Both the position numbers and the translations under genes were made by a program. Shown here in pieces: positions 15,264 through 23,122 of a DNA stretch of 31,583 nucleotides. Below the pieces are notes generated by a model. It did not search any database and was not told the origin of the DNA. It was given only the letters and a program-made list of their open reading frames with translations. This stretch comes from JADFAK01 sp047615865 (GTDB taxonomy: Bacteria; Bacteroidota; Bacteroidia; Flavobacteriales_D; Sanyastnellaceae), in NCBI GenBank assembly GCA_047615865.1, contig JBLHIB010000029.1:1-31583 (forward strand), given 5' to 3'. Each line of letters starts with the position of its first letter. Position 1 is the first letter of the stretch.

Positions 15264-16079
15264 TCAAGGGAATTTTGGATATTTCTGAAAATCAGGATCA
15301 CGCTTGTCGAGAAAAGCATTTTTTCCCTCCTGAGCCTCTTCCATTAGATAGTACATTAAAGTAGCATCTCCTGCAAACTCCATCAATCCTCGCTGACCAT
15401 CCAACTCGGCATTTAAACCACGCTTGATCATCCTCAAAGCCATTGGGCTTCTTTTCATGATGGTTTCACACCAGCGAACAGTTTCATTTTCCAAGTCACT
15501 CAAAGGCACAACTTTGTTCACCATGCCCATTTTTTCAGCTTCCTCCGCGGTATACTGCTCGCAAAGGAACCAAATCTCTCTAGCTTTCTTTTGTCCAACG
15601 TGACGCGCTAGATAAGAACTTCCAAAGCCCGCATCAAAACTACCAACTTTAGGTCCCGTTTGACCAAATCGAGCATTGTCCGAGGCAATCGTAAGATCAC
15701 AAACAACATGAAGCACGTGACCGCCACCAATCGCATATCCATTCACCATGGCTATTACCGGTTTTGGAATCGAGCGAATCAGTTTTTGTAAGTCCAAAAC
15801 ATTCAAACGAGGGACACCATCTTCACCAATGTAACCGCCAACACCTTTGACATTTTGGTCGCCACCAGAACAAAACGCTTTATCTCCTTCCCCTGTAAAA
15901 ACTACGACTCCTATATCACCTCGTTCGCGACAGGTCTCCATCGCATCTATCATTTCTATATTCGTCTCAGGACGGAATGCATTGTATACCTCCGGCCGAT
16001 TTATAGTAATCTTGGCGATTCCATTGAAGAATTCAAATCGAATATCTTCGTACTCTTTGATGGATGTCCACTCTCTCAT
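15264..16079 (-). CDS. menB: 1,4-Dihydroxy-2-naphthoyl-CoA synthase
   Basis: MenB closes the second ring: a Dieckmann condensation of OSB-CoA to DHNA-CoA. The 271-residue crotonase-fold protein has the typical AFCSGGDQNVKG oxyanion-hole loop, NGYAIGGGHVLHVVCDL, FGQTGPKVGSFDAGFGSSYL with the active-site Asp, and REIWFLCEQYTAEEA. The C-terminal part (EEAQEGKNAFLDKRDPDF) covers the neighbouring subunit's active site in known structures. The QTGP-type loop fits the bicarbonate-dependent class. Its start overlaps the menD stop by 4 bases (16076-16079), so it is translated with menD. Confidence 0.98.
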   Translation of the reverse strand: MREWTSIKEYEDIRFEFFNGIAKITINRPEVYNAFRPETNIEMIDAMETCRERGDIGVVVFTGEGDKAFCSGGDQNVKGVGGYIGEDGVPRLNVLDLQKLIRSIPKPVIAMVNGYAIGGGHVLHVVCDLTIASDNARFGQTGPKVGSFDAGFGSSYLARHVGQKKAREIWFLCEQYTAEEAEKMGMVNKVVPLSDLENETVRWCETIMKRSPMALRMIKRGLNAELDGQRGLMEFAGDATLMYYLMEEAQEGKNAFLDKRDPDFQKYPKFP

Positions 16080-17779
16080 TGCTCGTTCTGTTTTGCTTGT
16101 ATCAAAGTTTTGAAATAGTCTTTTAGTACTTCGTCGTTTTCTAACCTAGGTGTAATCACTTCAAGTATCCCACATTTATCCGAACGATAAAGGTTTTCCA
16201 ACCCCTGGTCCAACTCGGCGATGTTCTCGGCGTGAAAATAATTCAAACCATACATTGCAGCCAAATTTTTGGCCTTTAATCGATGGGTCGTCTCAAAATG
16301 TTTTTCTAAAACTGGAGTTGAAGCCGGACCTTCTATAATTCGGAAAATTCCACCGCCGCCATTGTTGATCACCACAATCTTAAGCCATCGAGGAAGGTTT
16401 TCATTCCAAAGTGCATTGGAATCGTAGAAAAATGCGATGTCCCCAGTCAAAAGTGTCGTTGGAGTCTGGCTAGCTGTCGCCGCCCCAGAGGCTGTGCTGG
16501 TGCACCCGTCAATTCCACTCGTTCCTCTATTTCCACTGTAAAGGATACTATCTTTTGAATCGTAAAGCTGTATGTAACGCACCACGGAACTGTTGCCCAT
16601 TTGTAAATTACTTCCAGGGGGTACTTTCTGCAACACACGTCCAACTACCTGAAAATCCGAATAGGCAACCTGCTCAACAAATTCAGCGTGAATTTTTTCA
16701 TGTTTCGCATCCCTTTGAAGCCACTGCTGGTGGTAGGTACTTGGAAGTCCTTCATAAACAGCATTGATCTGCTTAAAGAAAGATCCAGGCGCACATCTGA
16801 TACCAACAGACAAACACTGGTAAGTGTCGATAAGTTGTGGATCACGATCTACATGCCAATGCTCATCAATTTTATAGGTCCGCAAAAGTGCTTTGATCTT
16901 TTTCGAGATGATATGAGCACCCAGCGTTATAAGAAGGTCAGGTCTGAAATTCTCCTGGTCCTCCTCATTAAAACTCATGATCAATCGGTCAATGCAACCA
17001 ATGAAATTCTTACTGTGTAAATTGGAGGTGGTTTCAGTGAGAACTGTTACCGATGGATTTGACGCAAATTTATCCAGTTGCGCTTTGAAGTCGGGATTGC
17101 GCTCTCCCATTCCTACCAGTACCAATATTTTAGAACACGAATTCAACTTCGAATTGAATTCTGTTAGCTCGCTTTTCTCCAATCGGGCGCTTGTTCGCGC
17201 TCTTCGAATCAGGCGCACGTTAGTGTCGTCTTTTTCACCTTGGTATTCCTCGTATAAACTTTCTGTCAAAGGCACATTTATGTGTATAGGACCTGCGACT
17301 GGATGCGCCCCACTGTCCAAAGCCTCAGAAATAATACGCTGATTGTGCCATCCTGTATTTCCTTCACCGTCGTCTTCCTTAATTTGTATGCTGGACTTTA
17401 CATGCTTACCATATAAGTTGGATTGCATGATGGTTTGCCCGTCTCCCTGATTAATCCATTCATCAGGTCGATCGGCTGTGATCACTACCAGCGGAATGCG
17501 CTGATAGAATGCCTCAGCCACTGCTGGGCCATAGTTGTATGCCGCTGTGCCACTTGTGCATAAAATTACGACAGGTAATTTTAGCTGTTGTGCAATGCCG
17601 AGTGCGAAAAATCCTGCTGCGCGTTCGTCGACAATTGAATGACATTTGAACCTTCTATCGCCAGCAAAAGAGTATGTCAAAGGTGCATTGCGAGATCCAG
17701 GGGAGATCACAACATGTTTGACGCCCGATTGAGCTAGTAATTCTATTAAGTCGCGGACTGATTTTTTGTTGGACAACAT
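16076..17779 (-). CDS. menD: SEPHCHC synthase (menaquinone pathway)
   Basis: MenD is the thiamine-diphosphate enzyme that joins 2-oxoglutarate (after decarboxylation) to isochorismate, making SEPHCHC. It has 567 residues, the family length. The N-terminal pyrimidine-binding domain has VISPGSRNAPLTYSF, IVDERAAGFFALG (catalytic Glu) and CTSGTAAYNYGPAVAEA. The C-terminal domain has GNRGTSGIDGCTSTASGAA and the diphosphate/Mg motif GDIAFFYDSNALW ... VVINNGGGGIF. The central domain (about 180-340) is less conserved. It follows menF by 24 bases and overlaps menB by 4 bases, consistent with one operon. Confidence 0.98.
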   Translation of the reverse strand: MLSNKKSVRDLIELLAQSGVKHVVISPGSRNAPLTYSFAGDRRFKCHSIVDERAAGFFALGIAQQLKLPVVILCTSGTAAYNYGPAVAEAFYQRIPLVVITADRPDEWINQGDGQTIMQSNLYGKHVKSSIQIKEDDGEGNTGWHNQRIISEALDSGAHPVAGPIHINVPLTESLYEEYQGEKDDTNVRLIRRARTSARLEKSELTEFNSKLNSCSKILVLVGMGERNPDFKAQLDKFASNPSVTVLTETTSNLHSKNFIGCIDRLIMSFNEEDQENFRPDLLITLGAHIISKKIKALLRTYKIDEHWHVDRDPQLIDTYQCLSVGIRCAPGSFFKQINAVYEGLPSTYHQQWLQRDAKHEKIHAEFVEQVAYSDFQVVGRVLQKVPPGSNLQMGNSSVVRYIQLYDSKDSILYSGNRGTSGIDGCTSTASGAATASQTPTTLLTGDIAFFYDSNALWNENLPRWLKIVVINNGGGGIFRIIEGPASTPVLEKHFETTHRLKAKNLAAMYGLNYFHAENIAELDQGLENLYRSDKCGILEVITPRLENDEVLKDYFKTLIQAKQNEQ

Positions 17780-17803
17780 ATGGCAGGATCGGGCAGCAAA
17801 TCT

Positions 17804-18823
17804 CTACAAATTTTGCATAACCTTCATTAGGGTTTGGGCTTTCATTTCAGTTTCCTTCCATTCCATTGTTGGGTCGCTATCTCGGGTTATTCCTCCACCC
17901 ACGAAAAGGGAGGCTTTATGCCCCTCTAACTTCATGCATCGCAAATTGACAAAGAGGTGGGTTTTGTTCTCTGAAACAGGACCGATGAATCCAGAATACA
18001 GCTCGCGATCGTGGCTTTCGAGTTCAAGAATTTTCTGATATGACAATTCTTTTGGCGTTCCACAAATGGCTGGAGTCGGATGGAGGAGGTCAACTAGTAG
18101 CCTCAGGTCGCCTGAGAATTTGAATCGATAGGAGGTAAGCAAGTGCTCGACCGGACCAGCGGCGATTGTTTCACGCGCTCCCTTTTCAATGAAAAGCCCT
18201 CCCATTTCAGCTAGTCGCTTATCAATGTGATCACATACATATTCGTGCTCCGCAATGTCTTTCTGTGACCAGTGAGTCTGCTGGCCCAAAGGCCTCGTTC
18301 CCGCCAAGGCCATCGTGCTCCAATCATCGATCGTTTTATTGACTAAAGTTTCGGGAGTCGAGCCAATCCAAGTCCCACAGCTAGGATGATAAAGTAAATA
18401 TGTCAATGCCAAAGGATATTGTCCCTGAAGAGCCATCGCCATCTTAGTAGCAGTGAAATTGGGGGGGGTATTTGTTTCTTTTATTCTCGATAAAACTATT
18501 TTCTCGCATGGTGTGTGCTCGAAAAGTTGCCCAGCTGCTTGAATCATTTGGGCATAGCCCTCGTCCATTTTCGCATCCAAATGAATGGTGTTATCCCGCA
18601 GTGAAATGTGCTCTCTTTCCAACTTGATACGGTGATCACCACGCACTTGGAGAAGTGTTGATTTTTCGTCAAAAGCCCTGAATATGAAAGACGCCTTATC
18701 AACTTCATTGTAGGTGATGTCGTCCCAAAGACAGATTAATTGGTCCTCATTGGGGTCGGCATAAAGTACGAATGGCCTCCGGGCTGCTACCTGATCGGTA
18801 AATATTTGTTCGACTGGTTTCAA
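17804..18823 (-). CDS. menF: Isochorismate synthase
   Basis: MenF converts chorismate to isochorismate, the entry to menaquinone synthesis. The 339-residue protein is a chorismate-binding enzyme: KIVLSRIKE, YLLYHPSCGTWIGSTPETLV, ALAGTRP, HPTPAICGTPKEL, ESHDRELYSGFIGPV and ALFVGGGIT-like (SLFVGGGITRDSDP). It is shorter than the E. coli enzyme because the N-terminal region is reduced. Salicylate or anthranilate synthases share the fold, but the position between menI and menD settles the role. The start codon overlaps the upstream thioesterase stop by 4 bases (18820-18823). Confidence 0.95.
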   Translation of the reverse strand: MKPVEQIFTDQVAARRPFVLYADPNEDQLICLWDDITYNEVDKASFIFRAFDEKSTLLQVRGDHRIKLEREHISLRDNTIHLDAKMDEGYAQMIQAAGQLFEHTPCEKIVLSRIKETNTPPNFTATKMAMALQGQYPLALTYLLYHPSCGTWIGSTPETLVNKTIDDWSTMALAGTRPLGQQTHWSQKDIAEHEYVCDHIDKRLAEMGGLFIEKGARETIAAGPVEHLLTSYRFKFSGDLRLLVDLLHPTPAICGTPKELSYQKILELESHDRELYSGFIGPVSENKTHLFVNLRCMKLEGHKASLFVGGGITRDSDPTMEWKETEMKAQTLMKVMQNL

Positions 18824-19230
18824 GGTTTGGGAATAATCATGACCGTCAATCGGCTAGTACAAATCAATTTCTCTCTTTCGTCGACGATTTCGATGGTCCA
18901 CACGTGAATTTTGCCCCCTTTGTGCGCGAGTTTGGCTTTTCCAGTGACAATTCCATCCTTTTTCCCACGAACATGATTGCAATTGATCTCGATTCCTACA
19001 GATGCATATTTCGATGAATCAATTGTATTGTGAGAGCCGATACTTCCTAAAGTCTCAGCAAGAGCCGCAGACGCGCCACCGTGAAGTAGGCCATAGGGCT
19101 GGTGTGTGCGATGATCTACTGGCATTGTGCCTTCGACGTAATCACTTTCAATTTTCGTAATTTCTATACCGAGATTATCTCCGAGCGTGTTTTTACCCAT
19201 GTCGGCAATGTTTTTAATTGGATCTTCCAT
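18820..19230 (-). CDS. menI: Hotdog thioesterase, probable DHNA-CoA hydrolase
   Basis: This 136-residue PaaI/YdiI-type hotdog protein has the conserved block PYGLLHGGASAALAETLGS, in which the Glu after the HGG turn is the catalytic base in the YdiI group. Further strands are SVGIEINCNHVRG and IHVWTIEIVDEREKLICTSR. It heads the operon menI-menF-menD-menB, so the likely job is to release DHNA from DHNA-CoA after MenB and before MenA. Sequence alone does not prove substrate choice; related enzymes cleave phenylacetyl-CoA or other acyl-CoAs. A TACCTTTG element lies 20 bases upstream, back to back with the promoter of the response regulator gene. Confidence 0.85.
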   Translation of the reverse strand: MEDPIKNIADMGKNTLGDNLGIEITKIESDYVEGTMPVDHRTHQPYGLLHGGASAALAETLGSIGSHNTIDSSKYASVGIEINCNHVRGKKDGIVTGKAKLAHKGGKIHVWTIEIVDEREKLICTSRLTVMIIPKP

Positions 19231-19242
19231 CTACTTTAAGCC

Positions 19243-19270
19243 TTTGGGACAAAGGTATTTAATATTTTTG
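19243..19270. promoter_or_regulatory. Overlapping divergent promoters of menI and the response regulator gene
   Basis: The minus strand carries TACCTTTG (19250-19257) for menI. The plus strand carries TATTTTTG (19263-19270) for the response regulator gene, with TTTG at 19243-19246 as a possible -33 element at slightly short spacing (16). The two start codons are 58 bases apart, so both leaders would be only about 10-12 bases and the polymerases would compete. Confidence 0.5.
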
Positions 19271-19288
19271 CGATCGATTAAAGAAGCT

Positions 19289-19993
19289 ATGCTAGATAAG
19301 GTAAGAATTATGGTTGTTGAGGACGAAGAGTCCTTGATGGATTTGATTACGCTTAACTTGGAGTTAGAAGGTTATGATGTCGTCAAAGCAACCGACGGTG
19401 GAACAGCTATCGAAAAATTTAGAGGCAATAGGTTCGATCTAGCTATTCTAGATGTAATGCTGCCCCGTGTGGATGGCTTTACCGTATGCAAAACCGTTAG
19501 ACTCGAAGGGAATAAAACTCCCATTCTATTCCTCACAGCCAAGAATACAAGCAAGGATAGGGTAGAAGGTCTCCGCATTGGTGGAGACGACTATCTATGC
19601 AAACCATTTGATCTGGAAGAGCTGCTTCTGCGAATTGAAAAATTAATCGCGCGCAACCCGGAGACCAAAAAGTCCCTTGGAGAATTAGAGCATTTTTCAT
19701 TTGGCGACAACAATTATGTTGATTTTATGGCTTTTTACATTCGGGACAAGAATGGAGTTGAACATAAGATAACCCAGAAAGAAGTTAAACTGCTAAAGCT
19801 CTTGATCCATAAAAGTGGAGAGGTCGTTAGCCGTGAAGAAATTTTGGAGACAGTTTGGGGCTATGATGTTTTTCCATCAACACGGACGATAGATAACTAC
19901 ATCCTCTCGTTCCGCAAGTACTTCGAGGCTTTTCCAAGGCAGCCAAAACACTTTCATTCAGTACGAGGAGTTGGCTATAAATTCACTTTGTGA
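19289..19993 (+). CDS. OmpR-family response regulator
   Basis: This 234-residue protein has an N-terminal receiver domain (about 5-118) with the acidic pair in VVEDEE, the phosphorylation site in LAILDVMLPRVDGF (the Asp before VMLP), the Thr of FLTAK and the Lys of LCKPFDLEEL. A winged-helix DNA-binding domain follows (about 135-232): ITQKEVKLLKLLI, EILETVWGYD, TRTIDNYILSFRKYFE and the end VRGVGYKF. The start at 19289 is chosen because it directly precedes KVRIMVVEDEE; a longer in-frame start would overlap menI and its promoter. It resembles the RprY-like regulators of Bacteroidota. No histidine kinase gene is adjacent, so its partner is elsewhere. Confidence 0.95.
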   Translation: MLDKVRIMVVEDEESLMDLITLNLELEGYDVVKATDGGTAIEKFRGNRFDLAILDVMLPRVDGFTVCKTVRLEGNKTPILFLTAKNTSKDRVEGLRIGGDDYLCKPFDLEELLLRIEKLIARNPETKKSLGELEHFSFGDNNYVDFMAFYIRDKNGVEHKITQKEVKLLKLLIHKSGEVVSREEILETVWGYDVFPSTRTIDNYILSFRKYFEAFPRQPKHFHSVRGVGYKFTL

Positions 19994-20101
19994 AAATTAT
20001 TTTCAATTAAATAGGCAACCCTTGAATTAATCTACGTCTTATAAACAGTTACGCAGTTTTCCAGGACTGCGTTGGTTTCAAAATTTTCCTTGCAGGTTTA
20101 C

Positions 20102-20135
20102 AAAAAAGGGTCCATTGGACCCCTTTTTGTTTTTA
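20102..20135. terminator. Bidirectional terminator between the response regulator gene and rsmG
   Basis: GGGTCC and GGACCC surround an ATT loop (20108-20122), flanked by six A on the left and TTTTTGTTTTT on the right. Each strand therefore has a stem followed by a U tract, serving the two converging genes. Confidence 0.88.
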
Positions 20136-20152
20136 TAAACTTTGTACTTCTC

Positions 20153-20782
20153 CTAAGTCATTTGAATGTAGACCACTTTTTTGGTCTCGAAGTATTCCTC
20201 CTTGAAGATAGGTTGGAGCTCGAAAACTTCAGTGCGCCGATTGGAAGCTTTAATTTCTTCAGTCAGATCACCTCCTTTCAAAAACAAGATGCCGTTGGGC
20301 ATGCCATTGATCATCTCTTTTTTGAACTTCCCTTTTGTCCAAGGGATAAATTTAGCCAACGGGGCTACAGCTCGACTTACGATGAAATCAAACTGGCCAG
20401 TTACTTCCTCTGCGCGGGAGTGTATGCCTTCAAAGTTTTTCAGATCGATAGCTTCACCGACTTCCTTAACGACTTTGATCTTCTTTCCTACTGAATCAAC
20501 CAACACGAAATGGCTGTCAGGAAATAGGATAGCCAATGGAATGCCAGGGAAGCCCCCTCCAGTGCCGATATCTAGTATTCTAGATCCTTTTTGGAACCTG
20601 ATGATCTTGGCAATACCAAGAGAATGCAGGATATGATGAATGTACAGTTGGTCAATGTCTCTTCTTGAAATGACATTGATCTGCTGATTCCACTCGGCAT
20701 ATAACGCTCCGAGCGCCTCGAATTGCTCTTTCTGCTTTGCAGTGAGATTCGGAAAATAAGAAGTGATAAGGTCTAAACCCAT
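20153..20782 (-). CDS. rsmG: 16S rRNA (guanine-N7)-methyltransferase RsmG
   Basis: RsmG methylates N7 of G527 in 16S rRNA using S-adenosylmethionine. The 209-residue length is usual. Motifs: YAEWNQQINVISRRD with HHILHSLG at the N-terminus, the cofactor loop ILDIGTGGGFPGIPLAI, and SRAVAPLAKFIPW. The C-terminus is the common Bacteroidota form. It starts 4 bases after the stop of the ECF sigma gene and is the last gene of a glycosyltransferase-sigma-rsmG group. Confidence 0.97.
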   Translation of the reverse strand: MGLDLITSYFPNLTAKQKEQFEALGALYAEWNQQINVISRRDIDQLYIHHILHSLGIAKIIRFQKGSRILDIGTGGGFPGIPLAILFPDSHFVLVDSVGKKIKVVKEVGEAIDLKNFEGIHSRAEEVTGQFDFIVSRAVAPLAKFIPWTKGKFKKEMINGMPNGILFLKGGDLTEEIKASNRRTEVFELQPIFKEEYFETKKVVYIQMT

Positions 20783-20786
20783 AATT

Positions 20787-21395
20787 TTAATAGGTCTCGC
20801 GAGTATGTTTCATCATTTGATATAGAAATTCTCTTGCTCTAAACAATTGAGCTTTGACCGTTCCTAGAGGTAGGTCGAGTTCTTTGGCAATCTCCTCATA
20901 ACTATATTCTTTGAAGTATCTGAGTTCTACCAAGGTTCGGTAACGCGGTTTGAGTTGGGTAACCACGTCACGCATTTTCCGAATACGCTCGTTCTTTTGC
21001 ATTGACTCTTCGGGATCCAATTTGTCGTCGCGAACAGCAATACGCATCGATTCACCATCTTCATTTTTGAAGCCAGCATCGAGAGAAAGAGCTTTAATTC
21101 TTTTTTTACGAATGAAATCAATGCAGTTATTCGTGGCGATCTTGAAAAGCCAGGTGCTAAATGCAAATTGTGGGGTGTACTGGTGCAAACGCTTGAAAGC
21201 TTTTCCAAATGCCTCAATAGTCAAATCATCCGCATCGTCACGGTTGTTGACCATTTTTAGCAGCATGAAATAGATGGATTCGCGATAGCGCTCCATCAAC
21301 TCGCCATAAGCGCGTTGATCTTTATCTTCGATCGCCCGCAACACAAGCTTGTAATCGTGTTTTCCCTTATCTGAAAGATTATCTCCTACATCCAT
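20787..21395 (-). CDS. ECF-family RNA polymerase sigma factor
   Basis: This is a 202-residue sigma factor. Region 2 (about 20-95) has YGELMERYRESIYFMLLKMV, then RDDADDLTIEAFGKAFKRL and FSTWLFKIATNNCIDFIRKK. Region 4 (about 135-190) has LKPRYRTLVELRYFKEYSYE and IAKELDLPLGTVKAQLFRAR, a standard helix-turn-helix. The start at 21395 is preferred; a longer frame to 21479 would run 94 bases into the glycosyltransferase gene, while this start overlaps it by only 10. No anti-sigma gene lies next to it: the following gene is rsmG. It could therefore be one of the housekeeping-like ECF factors of Bacteroidota, but that is inference. Confidence 0.94.
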   Translation of the reverse strand: MDVGDNLSDKGKHDYKLVLRAIEDKDQRAYGELMERYRESIYFMLLKMVNNRDDADDLTIEAFGKAFKRLHQYTPQFAFSTWLFKIATNNCIDFIRKKRIKALSLDAGFKNEDGESMRIAVRDDKLDPEESMQKNERIRKMRDVVTQLKPRYRTLVELRYFKEYSYEEIAKELDLPLGTVKAQLFRAREFLYQMMKHTRETY

Positions 21396-22516
21396 TTTTT
21401 CGGCTTGTTGAACACATTTGCCACTCCTACAATTCCACTCGTTAGTATAAGCAACAGTTCTGAAACTGGTGAAGTCCATCCGACTCCTTTCAGTCCAAGT
21501 TTGTTGCTTGAATGGCTAAAAATAAGAATTTGACCAAGCCATCGGACACCTAGTGCTATGAGAACCGCCAACGTACCTATGTTGAAACTGATCAAACATG
21601 CCGCTAATCCTAGCATTCCGAGCCATGACAGAGGCCAAAGAGAAAGTAATATTTTATGTTTTATTTTATAATGAGGGGCCGTGGTTACATGTCTTCTCTT
21701 CTGTTTGACCCAATCTCCAAATGTAGTTTTAGCCTCAGAAACCATGATAGAATCTGGTTCAAGCACTACTGTGGTGTTCGTTTTATTCGCCGCATCTCGA
21801 ATGAAAAGGTCATCATCACCCGATTGGATAGAATAGTGCGATTTGAACCCACTTACCGCGAAAAATTGCTCTTTTCGGTAGGCAAGATTGCGACCAACTC
21901 CCATATAAGGCATTCCCATTCGAGCTGCGCCTACATACATGAGCATGATTTGAAAAGCGTCGGAACGTATCAACCAGTTAAGCGGACCTTTAGAAACTTT
22001 GTAAGGGCTCACACCCAAAACAATTGATTTTTCATCTGTAAATCCGGCCATCATGTGACGAATCCACTGCTTCGTGCGAGGGCGGCAATCGGCATCAGTC
22101 ATCAAAAGATGTTCGTTTTTCGCTCCTTTAATACCCAAGGTGAGTGCAAATTTCTTGCCCGCCATGATTTGTTTGTTCTCGTCGATATTAACCACATGCA
22201 ATCGCGGAAATGCAACCTGAAAGGCTTCTAAAGTTTCCGCAGTGTCGTCCCAGCTGGCGTCATTAACAACAACCAACTCAAATTCCGGATAATCCTGATC
22301 CATAAGCAATGGAACAAGTTCACGAAGGTTTTTCTCTTCGTTTCGAGCACAAATTACAACGGATACAGGAGGACAATCTTCTGTTAAGGGAGGAGTCTTG
22401 TATAGGCTAATTCTGATAAGTATAAAACCCAAATATGCAAATTGGATAAGTCCGAGCACAACAAATGCACCCAACAAAAGTTGGTCATTCAAAGAATATT
22501 CAGAAAAATCCAGCAT
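21386..22516 (-). CDS. Membrane-bound family 2 glycosyltransferase
   Basis: This 376-residue protein has one N-terminal transmembrane helix (about 13-35), a GT-A catalytic domain (about 48-285) and about three C-terminal helices (about 290-370). Catalytic-domain landmarks are VSVVICARNEEKNL, VVVNDASWDD, LLMTDADCRP (the nucleotide/metal-binding DxD equivalent), GDDDLFIRDA and VKQKRRHVTT, a QxxRW-like site of processive transferases. The sugar and acceptor cannot be told. It is the first gene of the group with the ECF sigma factor and rsmG. Its 3' end overlaps the sigma start by 10 bases. Confidence 0.92.
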   Translation of the reverse strand: MLDFSEYSLNDQLLLGAFVVLGLIQFAYLGFILIRISLYKTPPLTEDCPPVSVVICARNEEKNLRELVPLLMDQDYPEFELVVVNDASWDDTAETLEAFQVAFPRLHVVNIDENKQIMAGKKFALTLGIKGAKNEHLLMTDADCRPRTKQWIRHMMAGFTDEKSIVLGVSPYKVSKGPLNWLIRSDAFQIMLMYVGAARMGMPYMGVGRNLAYRKEQFFAVSGFKSHYSIQSGDDDLFIRDAANKTNTTVVLEPDSIMVSEAKTTFGDWVKQKRRHVTTAPHYKIKHKILLSLWPLSWLGMLGLAACLISFNIGTLAVLIALGVRWLGQILIFSHSSNKLGLKGVGWTSPVSELLLILTSGIVGVANVFNKPKKWM

Positions 22517-22620
22517 AAATACGATTAGGGAGCTAAAATATCCTTTGACCTAATAACGAGGGGTGAAATTCGAGAATGATTTGATCGATTTATTCACACC
22601 TTAAGTTTATAAGCAATGGC

Positions 22621-23082
22621 TTATTGGTAGCTATATTCGATGCGGTTTTCACGGTCTCCGTTCAGAATGAGAAGTATAGCTCCACTACCAAAGGATTTGG
22701 CTTCGGATATGTCGTAAACTAATGTCTGCTCAATCATCGATCGGCAATTGTCGCCATGACCATCATGCTCCAAAGTAATGTTCATTTGAGGTGGCATGCT
22801 CTTCATAATTGCTCCGTTTGTCAGCAATCTAAAATCATGCGTTTCACAACCTCCACTAAAAGAAACCGAGATCAAAAGATTGTTGCCCTCGATCGCCGTA
22901 TTTGTAATTGTTATGGCATCAACAAGTTTGGCAGTATACCCTTTGTCCACTTCCAATTTATTTATTTCTTCAATCTTCGTTTGTTGTGTGCTCTTGTCTT
23001 CTGAAGCTACAACATCCTTTGATTTACAAGATGTTAAAATAGCCATAAAGGCAAATGCGATTACTGTCGTATAAAGTCTCAT
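22621..23082 (-). CDS. Small lipoprotein of unknown function
   Basis: This 153-residue protein has a lipoprotein signal MRLYTTVIAFAFMAILTSC, with the lipid-bearing Cys in LTSC; an in-frame ATG nine codons earlier would spoil the usual signal length, so the start at 23082 is preferred. The mature part is beta-rich and contains two paired elements: GGCETHDF (residues about 85-92) and LEHDGHGDNCRS (about 115-126), where the Cys and His residues suggest a disulfide or metal site. I do not recognise a named family. It follows uvrB by 40 bases and may be co-transcribed. Confidence 0.75.
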   Translation of the reverse strand: MRLYTTVIAFAFMAILTSCKSKDVVASEDKSTQQTKIEEINKLEVDKGYTAKLVDAITITNTAIEGNNLLISVSFSGGCETHDFRLLTNGAIMKSMPPQMNITLEHDGHGDNCRSMIEQTLVYDISEAKSFGSGAILLILNGDRENRIEYSYQ

Positions 23083-23122
23083 TTTCTTTGTTTTCTTAGT
23101 GTATGGCATAAATCATGCCGAC

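Noticed and set aside
14986..15288. 100-codon plus-strand frame over the DUF7793 and menB ends
   Set aside because: Its residues are a third frame of the DUF7793 gene and then the menB antisense; it has no family-like content.
23105..23119. GGCAT-AAATC-ATGCC inverted repeat after uvrB
   Set aside because: No U tract follows on the minus strand; it may be chance or a weak structure only.
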